Shown piece by piece: positions 1 through 9,666 of a DNA stretch of 34,476 bases; position 1 is the first letter of the stretch; every line of letters starts with the position of its first letter. The notes under the pieces are model-generated. The model was given only the letters and a program-made list of their open reading frames with translations, was not told the DNA's origin and ran no database searches. Source of the DNA: Hoeflea sp. (lineage in GTDB: Bacteria > Pseudomonadota > Alphaproteobacteria > Rhizobiales > Rhizobiaceae); assembly GCA_002707605.1 (NCBI GenBank), contig PANK01000001.1, positions 1,537,376 through 1,571,851 on the forward strand, written 5' to 3'. The translations under genes and the position numbers were made by a program.

Positions 1-723
1 AGGCAGCACCCGGTGGCGCGCGCCCGAAAGCGAGCTCACACCCTCGATACGGATGGTGGGTGTGCCGGCGCCGGTGATCCTGGCGCCCATTGCCGTGAGG
101 CAGGCGGCGAGATCGGACACTTCCGGCTCGCAGGCCGCGTTCTCGATGACGGTTTCGCCGTCAGCGAGCGTTGCCGCCATCAGAAGCACATGGGTCGCGC
201 CGACGGAGACCTTCGGGAAGACGAAATGCGCGCCCTTGAGCCCCTTGGGCGCCCGGGCATTGGCATAGCCCCCATCGATCTCGATCTCGGCGCCGAGCGC
301 GCGCAGACCGTCGATGAAAAGATCCACCGGCCGGGTGCCGATAGCGCAGCCGCCGGGCAGCGAGACCTTGGCCTCCCCCATGCGGGCGAGAAGCGGACCG
401 ATGACCCAGAAGCTCGCGCGCATGCGCGAAACCAGCTCATAGGGCGCGGTGGTATCGACGATCGTCCGGGCTGTGAAATGAAGCGTCCGGGCATAGCCGG
501 CATCCTGGCGCTCGCGGCGGCCGACCACGGAAATGTCAACGCCGTGATTGCCGAGAATCCGCTGCAACTGCTCGACGTCGGCCAGGTGCGGCACGTTTTC
601 GAGCGTCAGCGTGTCGTCGGTGAGAAGCGACGCGATCATCAGCGGCAGAGCCGCGTTCTTCGCGCCGGAAATCGGAATGGTGCCGTTGAGCTGATTGCCC
701 CCGACGATCCTGATGCGATCCAT
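1..723 (-). CDS. murA: UDP-N-acetylglucosamine 1-carboxyvinyltransferase, N-terminal part (window-edge partial)
   Basis: First committed step of peptidoglycan synthesis: transfers enolpyruvate from PEP to UDP-GlcNAc in the cytoplasm; target of fosfomycin. The minus strand reads without interruption from ATG at 723 to the window edge, giving 241 of roughly 430 residues. The N-terminus MDRIRIVGG...[10 protein letters not shown] is the family hallmark (the KN pair binds substrate), and [10 protein letters not shown] holds the catalytic Cys, here residue 126. The frame is still open at base 1, so the missing C-terminal part is an edge effect and not a truncation. A GAGGA ribosome site lies 5 bases before the ATG. 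Very secure. Confidence 0.97.
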   Translation of the reverse strand, partial: MDRIRIVGGNQLNGTIPISGAKNAALPLMIASLLTDDTLTLENVPHLADVEQLQRILGNHGVDISVVGRRERQDAGYARTLHFTARTIVDTTAPYELVSRMRASFWVIGPLLARMGEAKVSLPGGCAIGTRPVDLFIDGLRALGAEIEIDGGYANARAPKGLKGAHFVFPKVSVGATHVLLMAATLADGETVIENAACEPEVSDLAACLTAMGARITGAGTPTIRIEGVSSLSGARHRVLP

Positions 724-870
724 GAAATCCTCGCAAGGTTGCTGCGATTGGTAGGTGGTGCGTGGGCGCACCCGGTGACCGGCCGGAATGCCGGCGCTTT
801 GTGGCGCTGTTTAGACGATACACGCAGCGGCGGCAACTCGGCAGAGAGACCACGCGCGCGCAGGCCCGTT

Positions 871-1047
871 TCAGTTCTCGGACTTCCTGTCCTTTCGCGG
901 AGATGCCGGCAGCCCTTCGGTTTCATCGGCCTCGCCCGAACGACGCGCCCGCACCTGCGCCTTGCGGCGCTGCAGGTTGGCACGCAACTGCTCGGCCAGC
1001 CGCCGCGCCCGCGCATCCTTGCCGTCGTTTTTCTTGTCCTCGGTCAT
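871..1047 (-). CDS. 58-residue basic conserved hypothetical protein upstream of murA
   Basis: A small frame from ATG 1047 to TGA 871, ending 147 bases before the murA start on the same strand. The product MTEDKKNDGKDARARR...RKDRKSEN is rich in Arg, Lys, Asp and Glu, with no signal peptide, membrane segment or cysteine. Residues about 11-38 (ARARRLAEQLRANLQRRKAQ) should form an amphipathic basic helix. I recall a similar short basic protein ahead of murA in Rhizobiaceae, but cannot confirm this here. Function unknown; nucleic-acid binding would be a guess based on charge only. The ribosome site is weak (GAAAAG). Confidence 0.7.
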   Translation of the reverse strand: MTEDKKNDGKDARARRLAEQLRANLQRRKAQVRARRSGEADETEGLPASPRKDRKSEN

Positions 1048-1332
1048 CCGTTTTTCTTTTCACCCGTCATACCGGGCAGATAGCGCAGAAATGCGCGGAC
1101 GGAAAGCGCGAAGGCCGGGATGCCAAGTCGTTGAAAGGAATTGCGCCCAGACTACGTTTTCCCCACCCCGGGAGAAATCGGCGGCATGGACGCGAAAAGC
1201 ACGACAGGCGGGCTTGCGCTTGCGGAAAAGCTATGGCAATAGCGGGCCGCCTTCAGCAGGTCAGCGATTTTCGACACACGTCAATCGCAAACGGGACGCG
1301 CCAAGCGCTCCGCAAACCGGCCGGACGCACGG

Positions 1333-1407
<75 letters not shown>

Positions 1408-1463
1408 GTTTCAAGCCTGATATATCAATAACTTGTTGGTTTCGAAGAGCATTTTCTTCGCGC

Positions 1464-1491
1464 TGCTCCATCAGACTGCTACAGTGGAGCA
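1464..1491 (+). promoter_or_regulatory. Inverted repeat with possible integrase arm-type site before the integrase start
   Basis: TGCTCCA (1464-1470) and TGGAGCA (1485-1491) form 7-bp inverted arms around ACTGCTACAGTG (1475-1486), itself a small ACTG-CTA-CAGT palindrome. The 12-mer recurs exactly at 13954-13965 near the other island end. It may be an integrase arm-binding site, an operator for the integrase gene, or both. The GGAG inside the right arm also serves as a plausible ribosome site for the ATG at 1501. Confidence 0.5.
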
Positions 1492-1500
1492 ATGGAAAAC

Positions 1501-3189
1501 ATGCCCGGACATCCACGCCTATTCCGCCGTGGTGCAACGTTCTACCACCGCGCAGCTGTGCCGGTTGACATCAAGGATACCTACCCAAAGGCAGAGGAGG
1601 TATTCTCGCTCAAGACGAAGGACTACCGAGAGGCCGTCCGCCTTGTCCGTATTCAAGCTGCCCGCGTGGACCGCCTTTTCGAGAAGCATCGCCAAGAGCA
1701 GGCCAGGACAAACGCCCCATCGCTCGCGGAGCTTTCTGCGGCCCAGATCCTGCACATTGAGAATGTCTATTTCGCCCATCTCCTTGATGAAGATGAGGAT
1801 CTACGCCTTGAGGGCTTCGAAGATCGCAGCTTCGAGGAGTACGAACAGGACATCGGAGATCTCGATGCCTTCAACCGGTACTGCTTCGCGAGGGGCACCG
1901 CCGACGCCTTCTTCAGGGACGAAGCCGAGGAAGTGCTCGGATGGCAGAACATAGATCTGAAGCTTGCAGCGGACTCGCCAAGCTGGCGCAAGGTCGTTCG
2001 TGCGCTCCAAGCCGCGACGATCAAGGCGTCCCGAGCGAAGCAGCAACGGAATGCCGGGGAAGTCGTCGAAACTCCGATCATACCGGCGTCCAATGAGGTA
2101 CCCTCCGGGGATACTCCTCTGCTCTCGGTCGCGCTGGCGGAATGGATTGCGGAGAAGCGCAGAACAACGTGGGTCGCAAAAACAGCCGACGACCACCGAA
2201 TCTGGACGGACCGGTTTCTTGTCATCTGCGGCGACAGGCCAATCGAGACCTATCGGAAATCAGACGCACGAGAGTTCAAAGAAGCGCTGATGGCCATTCC
2301 CGCAAACTGGACGAACAATGCGGACCTTCGGGATCTGAGGTTCGACGCAGCCGCGAGACGGGCGAAGGAGCTCGAACTCCCTCCGATGTCGATCTCCAAC
2401 ATCAACAAGGTTATCGGATTTGTGGGGGCATTCTGGAATTGGGCGAAAGCCAACTACGATGACGTGAACGGCAATCTCTTCGAAGGCATGAAGCTCGCGC
2501 GGAGCTCCCGGGCTAGGGATGAGCGCAATCCGTTTTCGGCTGAGGAACTATTGGCGATTTTCCAAAGCCCCCTGTTCACCGGGTGTCACTCTTCGAGAGC
2601 GTGGCGAACTCCGGGCACCTTCATTCCACGAGATAGCGGCCTGTACTGGGTGCCTCTGATAGCGCTCTACACTGGCGCAAGAGCCGGTGAAATCATCCAG
2701 CTCCGCACGGAGGATGTGGCGCTCCAAGACGAGATCCTCAGGTTCGAACTGACGGACGAAGGCGAAGAGCAGAACCTCAAGACGGCGACCTCCCGTCGGC
2801 TCATTCCTGTCCATCCGGCCCTCAAGGAACTCGGCTTCAATGATTTTCTGGAGCGATGCCGCAAGCGCAAACAGGAGCGCCTGTTCCCGGAGATGTCAAA
2901 GGGAAAGGACGGCTATTATTCGTCCTCGTATTCACGCCAGTTCCGCCGTCTGCTCGAAGCTACCGGCATCAAGCACTCGAAGATCTCATTTCACAGCTTC
3001 CGCCATAGTTTCGAGGATGCCTGCCGTAACAGCGGCATCCCGACGGACATCATGAACGCGCTTCAAGGTCACGCCGAGCATGGCATGGCAGCTCGATACG
3101 GCAGCGGTCACAGCCTCCAACGCCTGTCGGAAGAATTGGGGAAGCTAAACTACGAGAAGCTCGACATATCGCATCTCCTATACCGTTAG
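1501..3189 (+). CDS. Tyrosine-type site-specific integrase (island integrase)
   Basis: Integrates and excises the island at tRNA-Thr. The 562-residue product starts with a region like DUF6538 (LFRRGATFYHRAAVP, then SLKTKDYREA), common in proteobacterial island integrases, followed by a long linker, a core-binding domain near residues 200-330 and a catalytic domain. Catalytic residues visible: R394 (TGARAGE), K427 (NLKTATSRR), H498 and R501 (HSFRHSF), H524 (LQGHAEHG) and nucleophile Y533 (ARYGSG). The set is complete, so it should be active. ATG 1501 is preferred because GGAG at 1486-1489 is 11 bases away; ATG 1492 would leave only 2 bases. The gene sits next to attL and reads inward. Confidence 0.93.
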   Translation: MPGHPRLFRRGATFYHRAAVPVDIKDTYPKAEEVFSLKTKDYREAVRLVRIQAARVDRLFEKHRQEQARTNAPSLAELSAAQILHIENVYFAHLLDEDEDLRLEGFEDRSFEEYEQDIGDLDAFNRYCFARGTADAFFRDEAEEVLGWQNIDLKLAADSPSWRKVVRALQAATIKASRAKQQRNAGEVVETPIIPASNEVPSGDTPLLSVALAEWIAEKRRTTWVAKTADDHRIWTDRFLVICGDRPIETYRKSDAREFKEALMAIPANWTNNADLRDLRFDAAARRAKELELPPMSISNINKVIGFVGAFWNWAKANYDDVNGNLFEGMKLARSSRARDERNPFSAEELLAIFQSPLFTGCHSSRAWRTPGTFIPRDSGLYWVPLIALYTGARAGEIIQLRTEDVALQDEILRFELTDEGEEQNLKTATSRRLIPVHPALKELGFNDFLERCRKRKQERLFPEMSKGKDGYYSSSYSRQFRRLLEATGIKHSKISFHSFRHSFEDACRNSGIPTDIMNALQGHAEHGMAARYGSGHSLQRLSEELGKLNYEKLDISHLLYR

Positions 3190-3196
3190 TTGGATG

Positions 3197-3232
3197 TTGT
3201 AACTTTTGCACCCATGGCTTAGCACTTGTAAC
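3197..3232 (+). promoter_or_regulatory. Paired TTGTAAC repeats upstream of hsdR
   Basis: TTGTAAC occurs at 3197-3203 and again at 3226-3232 in the 72-base gap between integrase and hsdR. Spacing of 29 bases, about three helical turns, would suit a dimeric regulator, but no regulator gene is recognised in the island. I see no clear -35/-10 pair. Weak, reported because it is the only region that could hold an hsd operon promoter. Confidence 0.25.
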
Positions 3233-3261
3233 GACATTCATTTCTGTTGTTCGGTGGCGTC

Positions 3262-6200
3262 ATGCGCTCTACCAATTTTGACCATTTAGAACCGCTCAGT
3301 CCGGAATTACATAGGCTTGCGGTTCTGGCCGAACGGTTCTTCTCCGCTGATGCGAACACCTCGCTGATCAAGAGCCGGCAGTTTGCCGAGTACATGGTCA
3401 AGGAAATCGCCGCGCTCTCGGGAAATTATGATGAACAGCGGCGAGAGACGACGAACGAGCTGCTCCGCCGTTTGTCGCGTGAACAGGTGCTCACACGCGA
3501 TATCGCGAGCCTGTTTCACGCGATCCGGATCAAGGGGAACGAGGCCACCCACGACTTCACGGGCACACCATCGGATGCTCTGAGTGCGCTCAAGTTCTGC
3601 AGGACGCTGGGGGTATGGTATCGGCGAACTTTTGGCCGCGACCCAAACTTCAAGCCCGGCCCCTTCGTCCCCCCGCAAGCCCCCTCGGAAGCGGATGATG
3701 CCGTACGGGCGGAGCTGGAAGATCTGCGCGAGAAAGTGCGGCATACGGAAGCCCGCTTGCGGGAGGCTCAGGCGTCCGCCGAGGAGCAGGCAAAAGCGCG
3801 AGAGGCCGCCGAGGAACTGGCGCGGCAATCGGTCGAGGAAAGCACGGTTTGGGAACAGTCAGCGCTGGAGCTCGAAGCCGATCAGGCCAAACTGCGTCGA
3901 AAGCTTGAAGAGCTTCAATCGCAAGCCAAGGCAAAACCCGAGCACTTCATTGCCGAGTTCAAACAGGCAGCCCAGGAAGCGGCCAATCATCTCGATCTCG
4001 ACGAGAGCGACACGCGCGTCCTGATCGATGTGCAACTAATGGACATGGGATGGGAAGCCGACTCCAAGGAACTGCGCCATTCGCGAGGATCGCGGCCCGA
4101 AGAAGGACGCAACCGTGCCATTGCCGAATGGCCGACCGTGACTGGTCCGGTCGATTACGCCCTCTTCGTTGGACTGGTGTGCGTCGGAGTAGTCGAAGCC
4201 AAGCGGGAATCGATTGATGTGCCGTCCACCTTGCTGCAGGCGGAACGCTATGCCCGATCAATCCGGCTCACGAAAGCCGAACTGCACTCCGAGGGGCCAT
4301 GGCAGGACGGACTGGATGAACCCTACCGGGTGCCCTTCGTCTTTGCCACCAATGGCCGTCCCTATCTTCGGCAGTGGAAATCCAAATCGGGCATCTGGTA
4401 TCGCGACATCAGGCGTCCAACCAATCAGGCGCACCCGCTTTCGCAATGGTTTTCTCCCCGCGACCTGCTCGACAAACTCGAAACGGATGTGGATGCTGCC
4501 GCGCTCGGGCTCGCCGAAGAGAACTATGGCAGGGGCCAACTGCGCCCTTATCAGGAAGAGGCGGTGGAAGCCGTCGAAAAGGCCATCGAGACCGGACAGC
4601 GCGACATTCTGGTTTCCATGGCGACCGGCACCGGAAAAACCCGGACAAGCATCGCGCTCATGTATCGGCTGCTGAAGCACAAGCGCTTTCGCCGCATCCT
4701 GTTCCTGGTCGACAGGAAGGCACTCGGCAAGCAGACGAAGGACGCCCTTGAGACCACCGAGATGGAAGGGCTGCTGAATTTCGCGCAGATCTACAAGGTG
4801 GCCGGGCTGGACCAGAAGGTCCCGGAACCGGAAGATCAGGTGCAGGTGGCGACCGTTCAATCGCTGATCGCGCGGATCACGAACGAGCCGGATGTCAGCA
4901 GCCGCCCCACCCCAGCAACATTTGACTGCATCATCGTGGACGAAGCCCATCGCGGCTACACGCTCGACGCGGAACTGTCGGAATCGGAAGCGGGCTACCG
5001 CAACCTGCAGGACTATCAGTCGGCCTACCGGCAGATTCTCGACTACTTCGATGCCGTCAAGATCGCCTTGACCGCGACACCCGCCCTTCACACACGTGAG
5101 ATCTTCGGCCACCCGGTCTATCACTACGGATACCGTCAGGCCGTGGTGGAAGGCTATCTCAACGACCATCTGCCTCCGAGGCGCATCACCACGGCGCTGG
5201 CGGAAGCGGGCATCCATTTCGATGGCGGCGAGGAAGTGGAGATTGTCGACCGAAAGACCGGGCAGATTGAGCTGTTCGATCTGCCGGACGACGTCGATCT
5301 CGATTACGATCTGGCGGCGTTCAACCGGAAGGTTTACTCCGAGGCCTTCAACAAGATCGTCTGTCGCGCCATAGCCGCAGAGATTCCCACGAGCGCCCCC
5401 GGGAAAACCCTGATCTTCGCCGCGCGGGATACCCATGCAGACGACGTGGTGCGGCTGCTCAGGGAAGAGCTGATCGACGAATACGGCGCTTCGGCAGTTC
5501 CGCACAACATGGTGATGAAGATCACCGGAAGCGTGGACAAGACAGAGGAGTGGATCCTCAAGTTCAAGAACGATCCGTTCCCGAAATACGTCGTCACGGT
5601 CGATCTGCTCACCACCGGCATCGACGTTCCGTCGATCTGCAATCTGGTTTTCCTGCGCCGCGTGAAAAGCCGCATCCTCTACGATCAGATGATCGGACGG
5701 GCCACTAGGCTCTGTCCGGAAATCGGCAAGGACCATTTCCGGATCTTCGACGCCGTGAACCTCTATGCCGAACTGCAGGAAATATCCGACATGCGGCCCG
5801 TCGTGGTCCGGCCTGACATATCACTGGGGCAACTGGTGGGCGATCTCTTCCGGGCAAGCGAGGCGGAGGACAAGGACTGGGTTGCCGGTCAGGTCGTGGT
5901 GCGGATGCGTGGTCTGGCGTCGAACATAGACGCCGAGACGCGGGAGAACTTCGAGCGACACACCGGACAGTCACCGGAGGATGCCATCAAGGCCGCATCC
6001 ACCAAAACCGGGGAGCAACTGGAGGCGTGGCTGAGAAGCTATCCTCGCGCCGTCGAGCTTCTGCAACGCCGCCCGGTTTCCAGAGGCGACCGCCGGGATG
6101 GCGTGGTGATCTCCCATCACGAGGACGAACTGCTGCGGATCGAGGAGGTCTTCGGCAAGAACACCACGCCCGAGGACTACATCGAGAGTTTCGAGCGCTA

Positions 6201-6675
6201 TGTCCGCGAGAACATGAACGTGGTTCCGGCGCTGATTGCCGTGACGCAGAAGCCGCGTGATCTCACCCGCAAGGAATTGTCGGAACTCGCAGGGTTGCTC
6301 GACGAGAAGAACTATTCGGAATCCATGCTACGCGCCGCCTATGGCAAGGCGCGGAATGCCGATATCGCCGCCCACATCATCGGCTTCGTCCGACAGGCCG
6401 CCCTCGGTGACCCGCTCGTTCCCTATGCCACTCGGGTGGAACAGGCGATCGCCGCAATCGAAGCCTCAAAGCCTTGGACCACCAAACAGAAGGACTGGCT
6501 TCGCCGCATAGGCCGCGCCCTGAAGGACAAGCCGGTCGCCGATCCGTCGCTTCTCGACCAGGGCGTCTTCGCCGATAAGGGCGGGTTCAACCGGATCTCG
6601 CAGGAGTTCGACGGCGAACTCGATGCGGTCCTCAAGCAGTTCAACGAAACCATCTGGAACACGCCGGCAGCCTAG
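3262..6675 (+). CDS. hsdR: Type I restriction endonuclease subunit R
   Basis: Motor and nuclease subunit of a type I restriction system: cleaves unmethylated DNA after ATP-driven translocation. The 1137-residue protein has an N-terminal DUF4145-like region (about 10-115), a charged coiled coil (about 150-225), an HSDR_N nuclease fold with D298, E312 and K314 (GPVDYALF...VEAKR), then SF2 helicase motifs: Walker A GTGKT (456-460), DEAH at 560-563, TATPA, and motif VI QMIGRATRL. The C-terminal region resembles the EcoEI type. All nuclease and ATPase residues are present. ATG 3262 is preferred (GGTGG 7 bases upstream); an in-frame TTG at 3247 is the alternative. First gene of the hsd operon; hsdM follows after 64 bases. 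Confidence 0.96.
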   Translation: MRSTNFDHLEPLSPELHRLAVLAERFFSADANTSLIKSRQFAEYMVKEIAALSGNYDEQRRETTNELLRRLSREQVLTRDIASLFHAIRIKGNEATHDFTGTPSDALSALKFCRTLGVWYRRTFGRDPNFKPGPFVPPQAPSEADDAVRAELEDLREKVRHTEARLREAQASAEEQAKAREAAEELARQSVEESTVWEQSALELEADQAKLRRKLEELQSQAKAKPEHFIAEFKQAAQEAANHLDLDESDTRVLIDVQLMDMGWEADSKELRHSRGSRPEEGRNRAIAEWPTVTGPVDYALFVGLVCVGVVEAKRESIDVPSTLLQAERYARSIRLTKAELHSEGPWQDGLDEPYRVPFVFATNGRPYLRQWKSKSGIWYRDIRRPTNQAHPLSQWFSPRDLLDKLETDVDAAALGLAEENYGRGQLRPYQEEAVEAVEKAIETGQRDILVSMATGTGKTRTSIALMYRLLKHKRFRRILFLVDRKALGKQTKDALETTEMEGLLNFAQIYKVAGLDQKVPEPEDQVQVATVQSLIARITNEPDVSSRPTPATFDCIIVDEAHRGYTLDAELSESEAGYRNLQDYQSAYRQILDYFDAVKIALTATPALHTREIFGHPVYHYGYRQAVVEGYLNDHLPPRRITTALAEAGIHFDGGEEVEIVDRKTGQIELFDLPDDVDLDYDLAAFNRKVYSEAFNKIVCRAIAAEIPTSAPGKTLIFAARDTHADDVVRLLREELIDEYGASAVPHNMVMKITGSVDKTEEWILKFKNDPFPKYVVTVDLLTTGIDVPSICNLVFLRRVKSRILYDQMIGRATRLCPEIGKDHFRIFDAVNLYAELQEISDMRPVVVRPDISLGQLVGDLFRASEAEDKDWVAGQVVVRMRGLASNIDAETRENFERHTGQSPEDAIKAASTKTGEQLEAWLRSYPRAVELLQRRPVSRGDRRDGVVISHHEDELLRIEEVFGKNTTPEDYIESFERYVRENMNVVPALIAVTQKPRDLTRKELSELAGLLDEKNYSESMLRAAYGKARNADIAAHIIGFVRQAALGDPLVPYATRVEQAIAAIEASKPWTTKQKDWLRRIGRALKDKPVADPSLLDQGVFADKGGFNRISQEFDGELDAVLKQFNETIWNTPAA

Positions 6676-6739
6676 GCTGCATCCCCGGCGGAATCAGCTA
6701 CAAGGCCAGCGCCACACACGATCAGGAAGCAGTTGATCC

Positions 6740-8284
6740 ATGAATGCGAATACCATCGTCCAGAAGCTCTGGCGCCTCTGCGCCGTTCTCCGCAAGGACG
6801 GCATCACCTATCAGCAGTATGTCACCGAACTGACTTATCTCCTCTTCCTGAAGATGATGGCCGAGCGCAACCGGGAGACCGGAAGCCTGCCGAAAGGCCT
6901 GCGCTGGGAGAACCTGCGGGCCGCTTCCGGCCTCCCCCAGCTTGAACTCTATCGCCACATGCTGGTGACCCTCGGCGCGACCAGCACCCGCATCGGCAAG
7001 GATGACGAACTGCTCACCCCGCCGGGCGAGAACGCAAGCGCGGACGACCGCAAACGCTATGCCGATACGCGGACACTGCCGGTCATGGTGCAGGCCATCT
7101 TCGACAACGCCTCCACCTTCATCCGGGAGCCGCAGAACCTCGCCACGCTGGTTTCGGCGATCGACGACCTCGACTGGTTCTCCGACGAGCGCGACCAGTT
7201 CGGCGATCTCTACGAAGGACTGCTGCAGAAGAACGCCGAGGAAACCAAGCGGGGAGCCGGGCAGTATTTCACGCCGCGCGTTCTCATCGATGTTCTGGTC
7301 CGCCTGATGCAGCCCCAACCGGGCGAGATCATTCAGGACCCGGCTGCAGGCACCGGCGGCTTCCTGATCGCGTCGGATCGCTACATGAAGGCGCGGACGG
7401 ATGAGTATTTCGATCTGGCCGATAGCGGGGCTTGGCAAAAGAAGAACGCTTTTCACGGCATGGAGAACGTGCCGGGCACCCATCGCCTGCTTCTGATGAA
7501 CCTGTACCTGCACGATCTCGACAGCGATCACGTGGATCTCGGCGACACCCTGTCCGACAAGGGCAAGGGGCTGGGCAAAGCCGACCTCATCCTCACCAAT
7601 CCGCCCTTCGGCCCGGCTGGCGGTGCGCCGACGCGGGACGACCTGACGGTCACGGCCTCCGTCTCATCCTACCAGCTGCCCTTCGTCGAGCACTGCATCC
7701 GGTCGCTCAAGCCCGGCGGCCGGGCGGCGATCGTTGTGCCGGACAACGTGCTGTTCGAGGACGGGCGCGGCAAGGCGCTACGCCAGATGATGATGGACTG
7801 GTGCGACCTGCACACCATCCTGCGTCTGCCCACCGGCATCTTCTATGCGCAAGGCGTGAAAACCAACGTCATCTTCCTCACGCGCGGTAAGAAAGAGACC
7901 GCGAACACAAGCGAAGTCTGGATCTACGACCTCCGCGCCCAGATGCCGAAATTCGGCAAGACCAACCAGTTGACGGACGCCCATTTCGAAGGCTTCGAAA
8001 CCGCCTTCGGCGCCAATGCGCTGGGCCATGAGCGCGGCCCTGATGAAGGCGAAGACGGCCGCTGGCGTTGCTTCACGCGCGAGGAGATCGCCACACGAGG
8101 CGACAATCTCGACATTTCCTGGCTGCGGGAGGCCGAAGAGGAAGCCGAGGAGGGCCTGATTGAACCCGAAGATATCGCAGCGGCGATCCTCGGGCATCTG
8201 CAAGCGGCCATGGTGGAGATCGAAGCGCTGAGCGCGGAGATGGAGGAAGTGGCGCCGGTGGATGCGCCGGAGGCGGCGCAATGA
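6740..8284 (+). CDS. hsdM: Type I restriction-modification DNA methyltransferase subunit M
   Basis: Methylates adenine N6 in the target sequence chosen by HsdS, protecting host DNA; also part of the restriction complex. The 514 residues contain the HsdM N-terminal helical domain (about 1-150), the SAM-binding motif DPAAGTGGF from D200, and the catalytic motif NPPF at 287-290. Length is normal for the family. The C-terminal tail is rich in Glu and Ala (EEAEEGLIEPEDIAAAI). The start at 6740 has AGGAAG upstream. Its stop overlaps the hsdS start as ATGA, indicating translational coupling that would keep subunit ratios fixed. Confidence 0.97.
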   Translation: MNANTIVQKLWRLCAVLRKDGITYQQYVTELTYLLFLKMMAERNRETGSLPKGLRWENLRAASGLPQLELYRHMLVTLGATSTRIGKDDELLTPPGENASADDRKRYADTRTLPVMVQAIFDNASTFIREPQNLATLVSAIDDLDWFSDERDQFGDLYEGLLQKNAEETKRGAGQYFTPRVLIDVLVRLMQPQPGEIIQDPAAGTGGFLIASDRYMKARTDEYFDLADSGAWQKKNAFHGMENVPGTHRLLLMNLYLHDLDSDHVDLGDTLSDKGKGLGKADLILTNPPFGPAGGAPTRDDLTVTASVSSYQLPFVEHCIRSLKPGGRAAIVVPDNVLFEDGRGKALRQMMMDWCDLHTILRLPTGIFYAQGVKTNVIFLTRGKKETANTSEVWIYDLRAQMPKFGKTNQLTDAHFEGFETAFGANALGHERGPDEGEDGRWRCFTREEIATRGDNLDISWLREAEEEAEEGLIEPEDIAAAILGHLQAAMVEIEALSAEMEEVAPVDAPEAAQ

Positions 8285-9666
8285 GTGAGTTGCCAAAGGG
8301 GTGGGCGGACGCGGAATTGGGCGACGCTGTTGTTCCGATAGAAACCGATGACCCTCGGAAAAAGCCGGAAAGCCATTTTGTTTACGTAGACATAGGGGCG
8401 ATCGACAACAAGACGCAAAGAATTGTTGAGGCCAGGTCCTTATCAGGAGCGGAGGCACCCTCTCGGGCGCGGCGAGTCATTCGAAATGGGGACGTGCTCT
8501 TCTCGACGGTCCGAACCTACCTGAAGAACATCGCCATGGTCCCTCCCGAACTCGATGGCCAAATAACATCTACCGGTATTGCGGTCTTACGTGCGTCGGA
8601 AGCCGTTGATGCCAGATACATTTTCAATTTGGTTCGCAGTGACGAGTTCATCCGCTCGGTGAGTTTGAAACAGGATGGGACGCTTTATCCCGCGATCACC
8701 GACAACGATTTGTTGACGCATAAAATAAAGCTTCCGCCCCTTGCCGAACAGAAGCGCATCGTCGCCAAGCTGGACAGTCTGAGCGCGAAATCCGCCCGCG
8801 CCCGCATCGAACTTGCCCGCATCGACACCCTCGTCACCCGCTACAAGCAGGCGGTGCTGTCGAAGGCGTTTACGGGGGAATTGACGAAGAAATGGAGAGT
8901 CAAGTCGGTTGCCTTACCAAGACCGGGGTCAATCGACGAAATTCTAAAGATGCCTATCCGCAATGGATTGTCGGTCAAAGGTCGCGAAGCGCCGCCGGGT
9001 GTTCGAGCACTAAAATTGAGCGCTCTCCGGGGACAATCCGTCAACATGAACGACGTGCGATATCTTCCCATAGATAATGACCGAGCTCGACGGTTCCTAT
9101 TAGAGAATGGGGACATCTTGGTCAGCCGAGGAAACGGCACCAAGGAACTGGTTGGGATCTCGTCTCTGGTACCTTCACACAGCGAACCGACGATTTTTCC
9201 CGATACAGCATTCCGCATTCGCATCAATATCGAACAAGCTCTGCCAAACTGGCTTGCGCACATCTGGAATGCTCCTCAATGTCGTTTACAGATCGAGAAG
9301 GCAGCAAAAACGACCGCAGGAATTTGGAAGATTTCCCAAAGGGATTTATCCGGTACCAAATTGCTTATCCCAAGTGTCGACGAGCAACACGAGATCGTCC
9401 GCCGCATCGAGAGCGCTTTCGAGAAGATCGACCGGCTGGCGGCGGAGGCGAAACGGGCGCTGGAACTGGTGGGCAAGCTGGACGAAGCCATCCTCGCCAA
9501 GGCCTTCCGGGGTGAACTGGTGCCCCAGGATCCGAATGACGAACCCGCCAGTGTCCTGCTCGACCGCATCAAGGCCGAACGGGCGGCAGCGCCGAAGACG
9601 AAACGTGGTCGGGGAAATAAGCATACTACATTGGAAACAAGGCCATCAGCGCATGGCAAGACATAA
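8281..9666 (+). CDS. hsdS: Type I restriction-modification specificity subunit S
   Basis: Chooses the bipartite DNA target for both methylation and cleavage. The 461 residues show the usual two-fold layout: target-recognition domain 1 (about 1-150), a conserved helical spacer (about 151-205, LPPLAEQKRIVAKLD...SKAFTGEL), target-recognition domain 2 (about 206-360) and a second conserved spacer (about 363-420, VDEQHEIVRRIES...AKAFRGEL). The two spacers are clearly homologous. The recognition domains are visibly more A/T-rich than the spacers, as expected where domains are exchanged. The stop at 9664-9666 lies inside the next gene, which starts at 9653. Target sequence cannot be predicted by eye. 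Confidence 0.96.
   Translation: MSELPKGWADAELGDAVVPIETDDPRKKPESHFVYVDIGAIDNKTQRIVEARSLSGAEAPSRARRVIRNGDVLFSTVRTYLKNIAMVPPELDGQITSTGIAVLRASEAVDARYIFNLVRSDEFIRSVSLKQDGTLYPAITDNDLLTHKIKLPPLAEQKRIVAKLDSLSAKSARARIELARIDTLVTRYKQAVLSKAFTGELTKKWRVKSVALPRPGSIDEILKMPIRNGLSVKGREAPPGVRALKLSALRGQSVNMNDVRYLPIDNDRARRFLLENGDILVSRGNGTKELVGISSLVPSHSEPTIFPDTAFRIRINIEQALPNWLAHIWNAPQCRLQIEKAAKTTAGIWKISQRDLSGTKLLIPSVDEQHEIVRRIESAFEKIDRLAAEAKRALELVGKLDEAILAKAFRGELVPQDPNDEPASVLLDRIKAERAAAPKTKRGRGNKHTTLETRPSAHGKT

Noticed and set aside
13-1083. Long open frame on the + strand
   Set aside because: Antisense to murA and the 58-residue gene; low-complexity Arg/Gly/Ala-rich product with no family features.
4258-5736. 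492-codon open frame on the - strand
   Set aside because: Antisense to the hsdR helicase region, whose motifs are all in the + frame.
9107-9652. Upstream extension of the HipA-like frame (would give 499 residues)
   Set aside because: Lies within the second half of hsdS, whose protein is clearly real there; the extension is Arg/Ser-rich shadow sequence.
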